DNA of 64,000 nucleotides from Streptomyces sp. NBC_00224 (GTDB lineage Bacteria > Actinomycetota > Actinomycetes > Streptomycetales > Streptomycetaceae): contig NZ_CP108106.1 of NCBI RefSeq assembly GCF_041435195.1, positions 7,701,001-7,765,000 on the forward strand. The letters are read 5' to 3'. A model generated the notes under the pieces. The model searched no databases and was not told where the DNA came from. It saw only the letters and a list, made by a program, of their open reading frames with translations. This document shows positions 1 to 10,484 of the stretch, one piece after another. The first letter of the stretch is position 1. Each line of letters begins with the position of its first letter. The translations under genes were made by a program, and so were the position numbers.

Positions 1-1
1 A

Positions 2-2311
2 CGCTTCCTCGCTCGTCGGCGAGGAGACGCGGACGGCGCGGACGGGACGCGCGGCGCCGGGGACGCGGAGGACTCCGGGGACGCCGAGGACGAGCTCCAG
101 GCCACCAGTGACGAGCTGGAGGCGGCGCGCGCCGGACGGGACGAGCGTGCTGTGGCGGACCTTGAGGAACGCTGGTCGCGGCGGCTGCTGCAGATCCTCC
201 GGGAGGACCCGGACGCGGCCGGGGAGTTGCGGCGGCTGCTCGACGAACTCGCCCCGGGACAGCCGCACTCGCCTCGCCCCCGGCCCGAGGTGCGGCCGGA
301 CCAGGTGCCCGCCCTCACCGTCGCGTTCGTCAACCGCACGGCCGACCTCTCGGCCCTGGACCGGTGCTTCGCGGGCGGCGGGACCCGCGCCGCACAACAC
401 ATCGGGATCGGCGTGCTCCACGGTCTGCCGGGCGTCGGCAAGACCGCGACCGCCTGCCACTGGGCGGACAGGTCCCGGGAGCTGTACCCCGACGGCCAGA
501 TGTACGTGGACTTCGCGAGCCTGCACGGGCAGACCGGCGGCGACGTCTCCGAGGCCGTCGCCATGTGCCTCAGGTCGCTCGGGGTGAGCGACGACTGGAT
601 GCCGCGCTCGCTCGCCGAGCGCACCGCCCTGTTCCGGTCGCGCTCCGCACAGCGCCGCATGCTGGTCGTCCTCGACGACGTCAGCCATCCCGCGCAGGTC
701 AGACCACTCGTCCCCAAGGGGCCCGGCAGCGCGGTGCTCGTCACCAGCCACGGGAGACTCGGCGAACTGGTCCTGGACGGCGCCCGGTTGATCTCACTCG
801 ACCCACTGGACGGGGACGGCGGGATGCGACTCCTCGCCGACCGCTGCGGCGAGGACGCCGTGGCCGCGGAGCGGTCGGCGGCCGAGCGGCTGGTGGAGCT
901 GTGCGGCGGCCTTCCGGTGGCGCTGCACGTGGTGGCGGCCCGGCTGCTCACCGACCGCCGCCTGACCATGACCGGCCTGGCGGAGGAGCTCGCCGACGAG
1001 ACCGGACGGCTCGCCGGAATGTCGATGCGAGGGGAGCGCCCGGTGTCCGCCGTACTCGGCCCGTCGTACCGCATGCTGCCGCCCGACGCGGCCCGGCTCT
1101 ACCGGCTTCTGGGGTGGGCGCCGATGCGCACCTTCGACACCGCGACGGCCGCCGTCGCCGCCGGAATCGACACTCCGCGCGCGGCGGACCTCCTGGACGT
1201 ACTGGAGAGCGCGAGCCTGCTCGAAGGCTCCGCGGACGGCCGGTACCGCCTGCACGACCTCGTGCGGCTGCACGCCCGCGCATGCGCGGAGCGGGAGGAG
1301 GCGGACGGCGAGCGGGCGGCGCTGACGCGGCGCGTCGTCACGCACTACCTCGCCCTCACCGCCTCGGCGGACCGGGCGATCCGGGCGGACCGCCTGCGCA
1401 TCGCGGACCTCTCCGAGCTGCTGACGGAGACCCCCGACCCGTTCGCCGCGTCGGGTGGCCCGGCGCCGCTGGACTGGCTGGAGGCCGAGCGTACGAACAT
1501 CCTCCAGGTGCTCCGGGCGGCCTCGCGGCTGCAATTGCACGAGCACGTATGGCAGTTGGCCGAGGCCTTCACCGTCCTGTTCCTGCACCACCGCCACCTC
1601 GTCATGTGGCGGGAGTCCCTGGAGCTGGGCGCGGCCGCCGCGGCGGCGGAGCTGATGCCGGCGGCCGAGGCACGGCTGCGCAGCCTGCTGTCGCGGCCCC
1701 TCCTCGACCTCGGCGAGGACGACCGGGCGCGCGCGGAGCTGGAAGCGGCCGTCAGCTGCGCCGAGATCGCCGACCATGTCGTCCTGCGGGCGTCCGTGCA
1801 GGAGTTCCTCGGGCGGTCCTGGGACCGCGCCGACCCCGCTCGCGCCATCGAGGCGTACCGGCGCTCCCTCGAACTCAACCGCCGGGCGGGAGAGGCGCGC
1901 GGCGCGGCCATCGCGGCGTACTTCCTGGGATGCGCGCAGGACGCCCACGGCGACCACACCGACGCCCTGGTCACGCTGGGCCGGGCGCGGGAGGAACTGC
2001 TCGGCTGCTCGGACGCGCGGATGGCGGCGCGGGCGACGGCCGCCATCGGGACCGTCCACGACCACCTGGGCGACACCCAGGAAGCCCTGCGCGCACTGCG
2101 AGAGGCCGCACGCACCCTCCGGGGCCAAGACGCCACCCACTACGAGGCACAGGCCCTGGTCCAGCTGGCCGACATCACCGAGCGGACCGGGGGCGCACGC
2201 GGCGCCGTCCGCCCGTACCTCACCAGGGCCCTGGAGATCCACGAGGCGGGCGGCAGCCCCTCGGCGCAGGGGTTGCGCGAGCGGTTGGAGCGCTTGGACG
2301 GCGAGGGGTAG
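2..2311 (+). CDS. NB-ARC ATPase with C-terminal TPR region (5' end cut by window)
   Basis: The reading frame is open from base 2, so the true start lies upstream; the first in-window GTG (152) is internal to a continuous helical stretch. Seen: a P-loop GLPGVGKTAT near base 430, a Walker B-like MLVVLDDV near 660, and an NB-ARC GLP-type motif (LCGGLPVAL) near 900. After a winged-helix-like region (LHDLVRLHARAC) the C-terminal third is alanine-rich helical repeats of TPR type. In streptomycetes this is the architecture of AfsR/SARP-related or STAND signalling ATPases. No DNA-binding domain is visible in the part present, so the output of the switch is unknown. It converges on the minus-strand gene ending 19 bases downstream. 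Confidence 0.85.
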   Translation, partial: RFLARRRGDADGADGTRGAGDAEDSGDAEDELQATSDELEAARAGRDERAVADLEERWSRRLLQILREDPDAAGELRRLLDELAPGQPHSPRPRPEVRPDQVPALTVAFVNRTADLSALDRCFAGGGTRAAQHIGIGVLHGLPGVGKTATACHWADRSRELYPDGQMYVDFASLHGQTGGDVSEAVAMCLRSLGVSDDWMPRSLAERTALFRSRSAQRRMLVVLDDVSHPAQVRPLVPKGPGSAVLVTSHGRLGELVLDGARLISLDPLDGDGGMRLLADRCGEDAVAAERSAAERLVELCGGLPVALHVVAARLLTDRRLTMTGLAEELADETGRLAGMSMRGERPVSAVLGPSYRMLPPDAARLYRLLGWAPMRTFDTATAAVAAGIDTPRAADLLDVLESASLLEGSADGRYRLHDLVRLHARACAEREEADGERAALTRRVVTHYLALTASADRAIRADRLRIADLSELLTETPDPFAASGGPAPLDWLEAERTNILQVLRAASRLQLHEHVWQLAEAFTVLFLHHRHLVMWRESLELGAAAAAAELMPAAEARLRSLLSRPLLDLGEDDRARAELEAAVSCAEIADHVVLRASVQEFLGRSWDRADPARAIEAYRRSLELNRRAGEARGAAIAAYFLGCAQDAHGDHTDALVTLGRAREELLGCSDARMAARATAAIGTVHDHLGDTQEALRALREAARTLRGQDATHYEAQALVQLADITERTGGARGAVRPYLTRALEIHEAGGSPSAQGLRERLERLDGEG

Positions 2312-2330
2312 ACGGAGGGCAAGCAGGGGG

Positions 2331-4058
2331 TCAGGCCGGCGGCGCGCTCGTCCGCGCCGAGTGCGGTCGCAGACGTACGTCCGTGTCGTGCGGCCCGCCG
2401 ACCCTCAGCGTCACCGTGATGTCGTCCACTGGGTGCCCCGCGCGCAGACAGCCGTACACGGCGGCCGCCAACAGCCCCGCATCGAGGGCCGAGCCGGTGG
2501 CCGCCGCTTCGACGACCCGCCCGTCCCGAAGCCCGATCAGCCACCCGGCCCCGGCCCCGGCCTCGTCTACGCCGGTCGCGGCCAGGTGGCTGCCCGGCAG
2601 CCGAGTCAGCGTGTCCCGGATCCAGTCCAGGGCCGTGGCCACCGTCACGGCCGGGCGGGCGCGGACGACGACAGACGCGCTCTCCGCCAGTCGCGGGTCG
2701 CGTTCCTCGTCGGTGCACGCCAGATGGACGTACGGGCCCGGGCCCTCGGCCCAGTCGTCGCGGAGGGGGGCGGGGAACCGGTGAACGATGACCACCGGCC
2801 GGCCCGCGCCCTTGGAGACTGCGGTGGTCACCCGCCATGAAGTGACCGCCGCCGACGGGGGATCCGGCGGGAGCAGGGTCAGCGCGGCGGGCGGAGGTGA
2901 GGGTGGCTCGGGCAGTTGGAGCAGCTGGTAGAGAGCGGTGCGGAGACGGGCGAGCGCCTGCCCGGAGTCGCTGAAGGCCCGCCCGGCCACCTCCGCGTAC
3001 CGCTGCGGCACATGGCCGTGGACGGCGTCCTCGATCTGCCGGCGCAGGTCTCCGGCCGGATCGAGCCGGGGCGCGACGCGCGCGAGGTCGGCGCCCGCGG
3101 TCCCCGGCACGGCGTCGCTTCCGAAGGCGCCGAGCAGTACGGGCTTGTCCAGGGCGGCCCCGTACAGCGTCACAGAACCGTGGTCGCCGATCACGACATC
3201 GGCCGCGACCAGCGCGGGGCGCCAGCTGTGGACCGGCGGCATCAGCAGCAGCCCCGCGTCCAGCGCGGTGGCCTGCGCCGTACGGACCTGCCAGGGGCCG
3301 TGCGCCGACCACACATTGGGGTGGACGATCGCGCCCACCCGGTACTCGTCGTACGGCAGCGCGGCGAGCAGGCGCGCGGGCAGTCCCGGCTCCCGGCCGA
3401 TGAGGGAGGTCCGCCCCCAGGTCGAGCTCACCATGACCAGCCGCTGCCCGGCGCCGACGCCCAGCGCCTCCCGGTACGCGTCCCGGTGCCGCATGCTCAC
3501 GACCAGCTCGTCGAAGCACGGATCGCCCACCAGCAGGGTGCGACCCGCGGTCTTGGGGTGGCTGGCGAGCAACTGGGCTTCCTGGTCCGGGTGCGACACG
3601 GCCAGCCAGGCGCGCCCCGCCTCCAGGAGGGAGTCGGGGACCACGCCGGACAGTCGGCTGCGCTCTGCCCGGGAGTCCGGTACGAACTTCTGGAAGCCGA
3701 TGCCGTGCGGCAGGACGAGGACGGGGCAGTCGCCTTCCGGCACGTCGATGTTCTCGCTGGCGGAGACGATCAGATCGGGGTCGATCTCGCCCAACTGCCG
3801 CCAGGGCATGACCCGGCAGCCGGAGTCGTGCAGCAACTCCAGGACGCCGTTGTCGAAGGCGGACGTCGGGTCGTACGCGAAGACCACGGCCACGCGGGTG
3901 TCGTCGCGGAGGAGGGCGGGCAGCGACTCCAGGACGCGGGCGGTCGAGGTGACCGTGCGGGCGGCGACGACCAGCGTCCGCCGGGCGTGGAACGTGCTCC
4001 ACCGCTCGGCGTCGTGCCCTACGGGGACGCGCAGGGGCGGGCTAGGGTGCATGGCCAC
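2331..4058 (-). CDS. GT-B-like glycosyl/glycerophosphotransferase-type protein
   Basis: A 575-residue cytosolic protein. The first ~380 residues look like two Rossmann halves: an N-terminal part with VLVLPHGIGFQKF, and a C-terminal part with GDHGSVTLYGAALDKPVLLG. The latter resembles the acceptor/nucleotide half of CDP-glycerol glycerophosphotransferases and UDP-GlcNAc epimerase-like GT-B enzymes. HPNVWSAHG around residue 250 suits the same fold. The last ~170 residues form a separate domain I do not recognise. The ATG start at 4058 is followed by MHPSPPLRVPVGHDAERW; an in-frame ATG two codons in is an alternative. Donor and acceptor are unknown. It stands alone, convergent with the NB-ARC gene and divergent from the L,D-transpeptidase across a tandem repeat. 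Confidence 0.72.
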   Translation of the reverse strand: MAMHPSPPLRVPVGHDAERWSTFHARRTLVVAARTVTSTARVLESLPALLRDDTRVAVVFAYDPTSAFDNGVLELLHDSGCRVMPWRQLGEIDPDLIVSASENIDVPEGDCPVLVLPHGIGFQKFVPDSRAERSRLSGVVPDSLLEAGRAWLAVSHPDQEAQLLASHPKTAGRTLLVGDPCFDELVVSMRHRDAYREALGVGAGQRLVMVSSTWGRTSLIGREPGLPARLLAALPYDEYRVGAIVHPNVWSAHGPWQVRTAQATALDAGLLLMPPVHSWRPALVAADVVIGDHGSVTLYGAALDKPVLLGAFGSDAVPGTAGADLARVAPRLDPAGDLRRQIEDAVHGHVPQRYAEVAGRAFSDSGQALARLRTALYQLLQLPEPPSPPPAALTLLPPDPPSAAVTSWRVTTAVSKGAGRPVVIVHRFPAPLRDDWAEGPGPYVHLACTDEERDPRLAESASVVVRARPAVTVATALDWIRDTLTRLPGSHLAATGVDEAGAGAGWLIGLRDGRVVEAAATGSALDAGLLAAAVYGCLRAGHPVDDITVTLRVGGPHDTDVRLRPHSARTSAPPA

Positions 4059-4095
4059 CCCGAGAAGCTACGCGCCGAATGTCCCATTCGGCCGC

Positions 4096-4185
4096 GCGGC
4101 TCGCGGCTCGCGGCTCGCGGCTCGCGGCTCGCGGCTCGCGGCTCGCGGCTCGCGGCTCGCGGCTCGCGGCTCGCGGCTCGCGGCT
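4096..4185. repeat. 7-bp tandem repeat (GCGGCTC), about 12.9 copies
   Basis: Twelve perfect head-to-tail copies of GCGGCTC run from 4096 to 4179, followed by a six-base partial copy to 4185. The array sits in the 303-bp gap between the divergent glycosyltransferase-like gene (start 4058) and the L,D-transpeptidase (start 4361). The unit is not a multiple of three, so the Ala-Arg-Gly-Ser-Arg-Leu repeats it encodes in every frame are not evidence of a protein. Its perfection suggests recent expansion by slippage. Copy number could vary between isolates and change spacing in this shared promoter region (inference). Confidence 0.95.
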
Positions 4186-4360
4186 GTGGCCATCGTCGCT
4201 CTATCGCACTTCAAACCGCGGAACAACCCTTCTGGGGACGTGGCCTGACCGGGCTACAGGTTACCGGCAGGGCCCTGACAGGGGTTCAGCCTCGGCGCGG
4301 GAGAGTGAAGTTCGGTCCGGCGGGGGTACGCGCTCGGCGGACGGTGCACATGTATGCGCC

Positions 4361-5077
4361 ATGTGGAAGTTCCCCCGAGCCCGCCGCACCCTGCGGGCGC
4401 TGATCCCCGCCGCGCCCCTGGCGCTGACCGTCGGCGTCCTGCCCGCGTACGGCGTCGCCGTCGCACCCCCGGCGCCAGGGAGCGCCCCGCTGAAGTGCTC
4501 GACGGCCGACGGCCCGTATCAGCGCGAGGTCGAACAGCTGCTGGGGCTGGAGGCGGACGGCTCGCAGTCGCCCGCCGACTGCCTGGCGATCCAGCGGTAC
4601 CAGGAGAGCCAGCTCATCGTGCCGGCCGACGGCTCCGCCGGACCGATCACGTACACGGCCCTCTACTGGGAGTGGGCCCAGAACTATCCCGAGCAGCTGC
4701 GCGGCTGCCCCGAGCGCAAGGGCCGGGTCGCCTGCGTCGATCTGGGCCACCAGATCATGTGGGTCGCCCTGGACGGCAAGGTGGTCTTCACGCCCGTCGC
4801 CATCCGGTCAGGCCGGGCGGAGCTTCCCACCCGTACGGGCTGGTTCAAGGTCGAACGGCGCAAGCAGGACGACTGGTCGACGCTCTACAACTCGCCGATG
4901 ACGTTCAGCCAGTACTTCAGCGGCGGCCAGGCCATCCACGGCGTCTACAACAACCTCTACGAGGGCGTCGGCTCCCACGGCTGCGTCAACCTGCGCTACG
5001 AGGACGCCAAGCGCCTGTGGACCGCTCTGCAGCAGGGGGACGCGGTGTACGTGTGGGGGCGGAAGCCGGGGGCGTGA
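4361..5077 (+). CDS. L,D-transpeptidase (YkuD family), secreted
   Basis: A 238-residue protein with an N-terminal signal peptide (basic MWKFPRARR, then a hydrophobic LIPAAPLALTVGVLPAYGVA). Residues ~45-100 resemble a peptidoglycan-binding-like helical region. The catalytic YkuD domain follows and ends with HGVYN and GSHGCVNL, which hold the conserved His and the nucleophilic Cys. The family makes 3-3 cross-links in peptidoglycan or attaches proteins to it, outside the membrane. The frame stays open far upstream through the 7-bp repeat. I chose ATG 4361 because the signal peptide begins there; no strong ribosome site is visible. A collagen-like secreted protein follows on the same strand. Confidence 0.88.
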   Translation: MWKFPRARRTLRALIPAAPLALTVGVLPAYGVAVAPPAPGSAPLKCSTADGPYQREVEQLLGLEADGSQSPADCLAIQRYQESQLIVPADGSAGPITYTALYWEWAQNYPEQLRGCPERKGRVACVDLGHQIMWVALDGKVVFTPVAIRSGRAELPTRTGWFKVERRKQDDWSTLYNSPMTFSQYFSGGQAIHGVYNNLYEGVGSHGCVNLRYEDAKRLWTALQQGDAVYVWGRKPGA

Positions 5078-5153
5078 CCCTTCGGCCGCCGCCCTTTGGT
5101 GGTACCCCGATGGCGGCCTCCCAGCGGCTGGGGCATCGTGACAGGCACTCACT

Positions 5154-5170
5154 CACAGTTATCAACTGTG
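5154..5170. promoter_or_regulatory. 17-bp perfect palindrome (candidate operator or weak hairpin)
   Basis: CACAGTT-ATC-AACTGTG has perfect 7-bp arms around a 3-base centre. It lies 54 bases before the collagen-like gene and 76 bases after the L,D-transpeptidase stop. No T-run follows, so an operator for the collagen-like gene is at least as likely as a terminator. The role is inferred only from symmetry and position. Confidence 0.4.
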
Positions 5171-5224
5171 GGGTTTCCGTCACTGTCGCGCGCGGCCCGG
5201 TGCCCCTCGCCGAAGGAGAAGACC

Positions 5225-5818
5225 ATGAACGCTCGCAGAGTGGCTCGCATGGCCGTGGCGGTGGCCGCGGTGGTGGGTGCGGCAGCGCTGTCGGCTCCGA
5301 CGGCCTTCGCCGCTGGTGGAGGCGGCGACGAGTGCCGGAGTACGGAGGAGTCGGTCCTCTGCGTCGGACCGCAGGGCCCGGCCGGTCCGCATGGACCCGC
5401 CGGCCCGGCGGGCAAGGACGGCTCGGTGGGCCCCAAGGGGGACAAGGGAGATAAGGGGGACCCGGGGCAGGTGGGACCTACCGGTCCGAAGGGAGACAAG
5501 GGCGACAAGGGCGATAAGGGTGACCACGGCGAGCAGGGCGCCACGGGTCCGGAGGGTCCGGCCGGCGTGGCGAAGGCCCCCAGGATCGTTCACAGCGTTC
5601 AGACGACCGTCGCCCCCGGTAAGACCGAGTTCGCCATCGCGAGGTGCCCGACCGGAACGACGCCCACCGGCGGTGGCTTCTTCTACCGGACCGAGCCCAG
5701 CGGTCTTGCCGCGGTGACCTCTCGCACGGTGGGAAGCGACTGGATCGTCGCGATGACCAACACGTCGACCGCGGACCGCGTCTTCCAGGCCCAGGTGGTC
5801 TGCCTGCCGATCGCCTAG
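5225..5818 (+). CDS. Secreted collagen-like protein
   Basis: A 197-residue protein starting at ATG 5225 behind a GAAGGAGAA ribosome site. It has a clear Sec signal peptide (MNARRVARM then AVAVAAVVGAAALSAPTAFAA). A continuous run of about 23 Gly-X-Y triplets follows (roughly residues 55-125), rich in GPx and in charged GDK repeats, the pattern of bacterial collagen-like triple helices. The last ~75 residues are a non-collagen domain with Cys in ARCPTG and VVCLPIA that may pair. GDK/GPK triplets stabilise triple helices without hydroxyproline in other bacteria. No sortase motif or membrane anchor is seen, so it is probably released or held by the cell wall. Partner and function are unknown. Confidence 0.88.
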   Translation: MNARRVARMAVAVAAVVGAAALSAPTAFAAGGGGDECRSTEESVLCVGPQGPAGPHGPAGPAGKDGSVGPKGDKGDKGDPGQVGPTGPKGDKGDKGDKGDHGEQGATGPEGPAGVAKAPRIVHSVQTTVAPGKTEFAIARCPTGTTPTGGGFFYRTEPSGLAAVTSRTVGSDWIVAMTNTSTADRVFQAQVVCLPIA

Positions 5819-5878
5819 CCCCGCTCCCGTACACATAGCTGCACGTCCGCTCCACCTCCGCGCGCTAGGCGGCACCCC

Positions 5879-5909
5879 TTGAACGGCCGAACAGGGGTCG
5901 GGTTAGCAT
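5879..5909 (+). promoter_or_regulatory. Possible vegetative promoter of gap
   Basis: TTGAAC (5879-5884) and TAGCAT (5904-5909) lie 19 bases apart, just upstream of the GAPDH gene. They resemble a housekeeping sigma -35/-10 pair, with a spacer slightly longer than the usual 17-18. There is no experimental support. Confidence 0.3.
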
Positions 5910-5940
5910 ATGAGCGCCGCCTAGCTCGAAAGATAAACTC

Positions 5941-7386
5941 GTGACTGTCAATGACGACTCGTTCACCAATTGGAAGAACCGCGAGGAGATCGCGGAGTCG
6001 ATGATCCCGATCATCGGGAAGCTGCACCGGGAGCGGGACGTCACCGTCCTCCTCCACAGCCGCTCCCTGGTGAACAAGTCGGTGGTCAGCATCCTGAAGA
6101 CCCACCGATTCGCCCGGCAGATCGCCGGTGAGGAACTCTCGGTCACCGACACGCTTCCGTTCCTGCAGGCTCTCACCACCCTCGATCTCGGCCCCTCGCA
6201 GATCGACATCGGCATGCTCGCCGCCACGTACCAGGCCGACGACCGCGGCCTGTCGGTGGCGGAGTTCACCGCCGGGGCCGTCATCGGCGCCACGGGTGAC
6301 AACAAGATCGAGCGCGGCGAGGGCCGCGACGTCGTCCTCTACGGGTTCGGCCGCATCGGCCGCCTCGTGGCGCGCCTGCTCATCGAGAAGGCCGGTTCCG
6401 GCAACGGCCTGCGACTGCGTGCCATCGTCGTCCGCCAGGGCGGTGACCAGGACATCGTCAAGCGCGCCTCGCTGCTGCGCCGCGACTCCATCCACGGCCA
6501 GTTCCAGGGCACGATCACCGTTGACGAGGCGACCAGCACCATCGTCGCCAACGGCAACGAGATCAAGGTGATCTACGCCAACGACCCGTCCGAGGTCGAC
6601 TACACGGCGTACGGCATCGAGGACGCCATCCTCATCGACAACACCGGCAAGTGGCGCGACCGCGAGGGCCTCTCCAAGCACCTGCGCCCCGGTATCGACA
6701 AGGTCGTCCTGACCGCCCCCGGCAAGGGCGACGTGCCCAACATCGTGCACGGCGTCAACCACGACACGATCAAGCCGGACGAGCAGATCCTGTCCTGCGC
6801 GTCCTGCACCACCAACGCGATCGTCCCGCCGCTGAAGGCGATGGCGGACGAGTACGGCGTGCTGCGCGGCCACGTGGAGACCGTCCACTCGTTCACCAAC
6901 GACCAGAACCTGCTGGACAACTACCACAAGGCCGACCGCCGCGGCCGCTCCGCGCCGCTCAACATGGTCATCACCGAGACCGGTGCCGCCTCCGCCGTCG
7001 CCAAGGCGCTGCCCGAGCTCAAGGCGCCGATCACCGGCAGCTCGATCCGGGTCCCGGTGCCGGACGTCTCGATCGCGATCCTCAGCCTGCGGCTCGGTCG
7101 CGAGACCACCCGCGAGGAGGTCCTTGAGTACCTCCGCGACGTCTCGCTGAACTCGCCGCTGAAGCGTCAGATCGACTTCACCACCGCCCCCGACGCCGTG
7201 TCGATGGACTTCGTCGGCTCGCGCCACGCCTCGATCGTCGACGCGGGCGCCACGAAGGTCGACGGCGACAACGCGATCCTGTACCTCTGGTACGACAACG
7301 AGTTCGGCTACTCGTGCCAGGTCATCCGCGTGGTCCAGCACGTCTCCGGCGTGGAGTACCCGACGTACCCGGTGCCGATGATCTGA
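5941..7386 (+). CDS. gap: Glyceraldehyde-3-phosphate dehydrogenase, long actinobacterial form
   Basis: A 481-residue protein starting at GTG. The NAD(P)-binding core begins only at about residue 130 (VVLYGFGRIGRLVARLL). The catalytic Cys is in SCASCTTN and the active-site His in HSFTNDQ; WYDNEFGYSCQV is the conserved C-terminal NAD-site motif. The first ~125 residues are an extra helical domain absent from ordinary 330-residue GAPDH and known in a long actinobacterial subclass. The reaction is oxidative phosphorylation of glyceraldehyde 3-phosphate, or its reverse, in central carbon metabolism. Whether this copy works in glycolysis or gluconeogenesis cannot be read from sequence. It stands alone and ends at a strong bidirectional terminator shared with katG. 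Confidence 0.95.
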   Translation: MTVNDDSFTNWKNREEIAESMIPIIGKLHRERDVTVLLHSRSLVNKSVVSILKTHRFARQIAGEELSVTDTLPFLQALTTLDLGPSQIDIGMLAATYQADDRGLSVAEFTAGAVIGATGDNKIERGEGRDVVLYGFGRIGRLVARLLIEKAGSGNGLRLRAIVVRQGGDQDIVKRASLLRRDSIHGQFQGTITVDEATSTIVANGNEIKVIYANDPSEVDYTAYGIEDAILIDNTGKWRDREGLSKHLRPGIDKVVLTAPGKGDVPNIVHGVNHDTIKPDEQILSCASCTTNAIVPPLKAMADEYGVLRGHVETVHSFTNDQNLLDNYHKADRRGRSAPLNMVITETGAASAVAKALPELKAPITGSSIRVPVPDVSIAILSLRLGRETTREEVLEYLRDVSLNSPLKRQIDFTTAPDAVSMDFVGSRHASIVDAGATKVDGDNAILYLWYDNEFGYSCQVIRVVQHVSGVEYPTYPVPMI

Positions 7387-7404
7387 GCGTCATGATCCAC
7401 GGCA

Positions 7405-7445
7405 AGAGGCGCCCGACCTGGGCTTTGTCCAGGTCGGGCGCCTCT
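7405..7445. terminator. Bidirectional terminator between gap and katG
   Basis: A perfect 17-bp inverted repeat (arms 7405-7421 and 7429-7445) surrounds a 7-base loop. It lies 19 bases after the gap stop and 38 bases before the katG stop on the other strand. The stem is very GC-rich. A short T/C-rich tail follows on the plus strand. Confidence 0.9.
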
Positions 7446-7482
7446 TCTCGTGGATCGGGCGATCAAGCGTGTCAAGCCTCGA

Positions 7483-10029
<2,547 letters not shown>

Positions 10030-10440
10030 ATGAGTGATCTGCTGGAGCGGCTCCGCGGACGAGGCTGGCGGGTGACCTCGCAGCGGCGTGTCGTGGCGGA
10101 GGTCCTCGACGGCGACCACGTGCACCTCACGGCCGACGAAGTGCACGCCCGCGCGGCGCGACGGCTGCCGGAGATCTCCCGGGCGACCGTCTACAACACA
10201 CTGGGCGAGATGGTCTCCCTCGGCGAGGTCATGGAGGTCTCCACCGACGGCCGCGCCAAGCGCTACGACCCCAACGCGCACCACCCCCACCAGCACCTGG
10301 TCTGCACCGGCTGCGGCACCATCCGCGACGTCCACACGACGGGCGACCTGCTCACTCAACTCCCGGCCCAGGAGCGGTTCGGGTTCACGGTGTCGGCGGC
10401 GGAGGTCACGTACCGGGGCCTGTGCCCGTCGTGCGCCTAG
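10030..10440 (+). CDS. Fur-family repressor (peroxide/metal-sensing type)
   Basis: A 136-residue protein starting at ATG 10030 behind GAAAGGGAAGGA. It has an N-terminal winged helix (RVTSQRRVVAEVL, then ISRATVYNTLGEMVSLG, the recognition region). The C-terminal dimer and metal domain has HHPHQHLVCTGCG and a second CPSC pair at the end, together a structural Zn(Cys)4 site. The divergent katG makes a PerR/CatR/FurS-like role in peroxide response the most likely, with the repressor controlling katG and itself. In S. reticuli and S. coelicolor related regulators control catalase or catalase-peroxidase genes. Here the arrangement is divergent rather than co-directional. Confidence 0.93.
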   Translation: MSDLLERLRGRGWRVTSQRRVVAEVLDGDHVHLTADEVHARAARRLPEISRATVYNTLGEMVSLGEVMEVSTDGRAKRYDPNAHHPHQHLVCTGCGTIRDVHTTGDLLTQLPAQERFGFTVSAAEVTYRGLCPSCA

Positions 10441-10484
10441 GGCCTGTCCGGTGGATCTGGTCGGCTAGCGTCCACGGGTGTTCG

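Noticed and set aside
4079..4361. Open frame through the 7-bp repeat giving Ala-Arg-Gly-Ser-Arg-Leu repeats fused to the L,D-transpeptidase
   Set aside because: The same repeat peptide arises in every frame of a non-triplet repeat, and a normal signal peptide starts at 4361.
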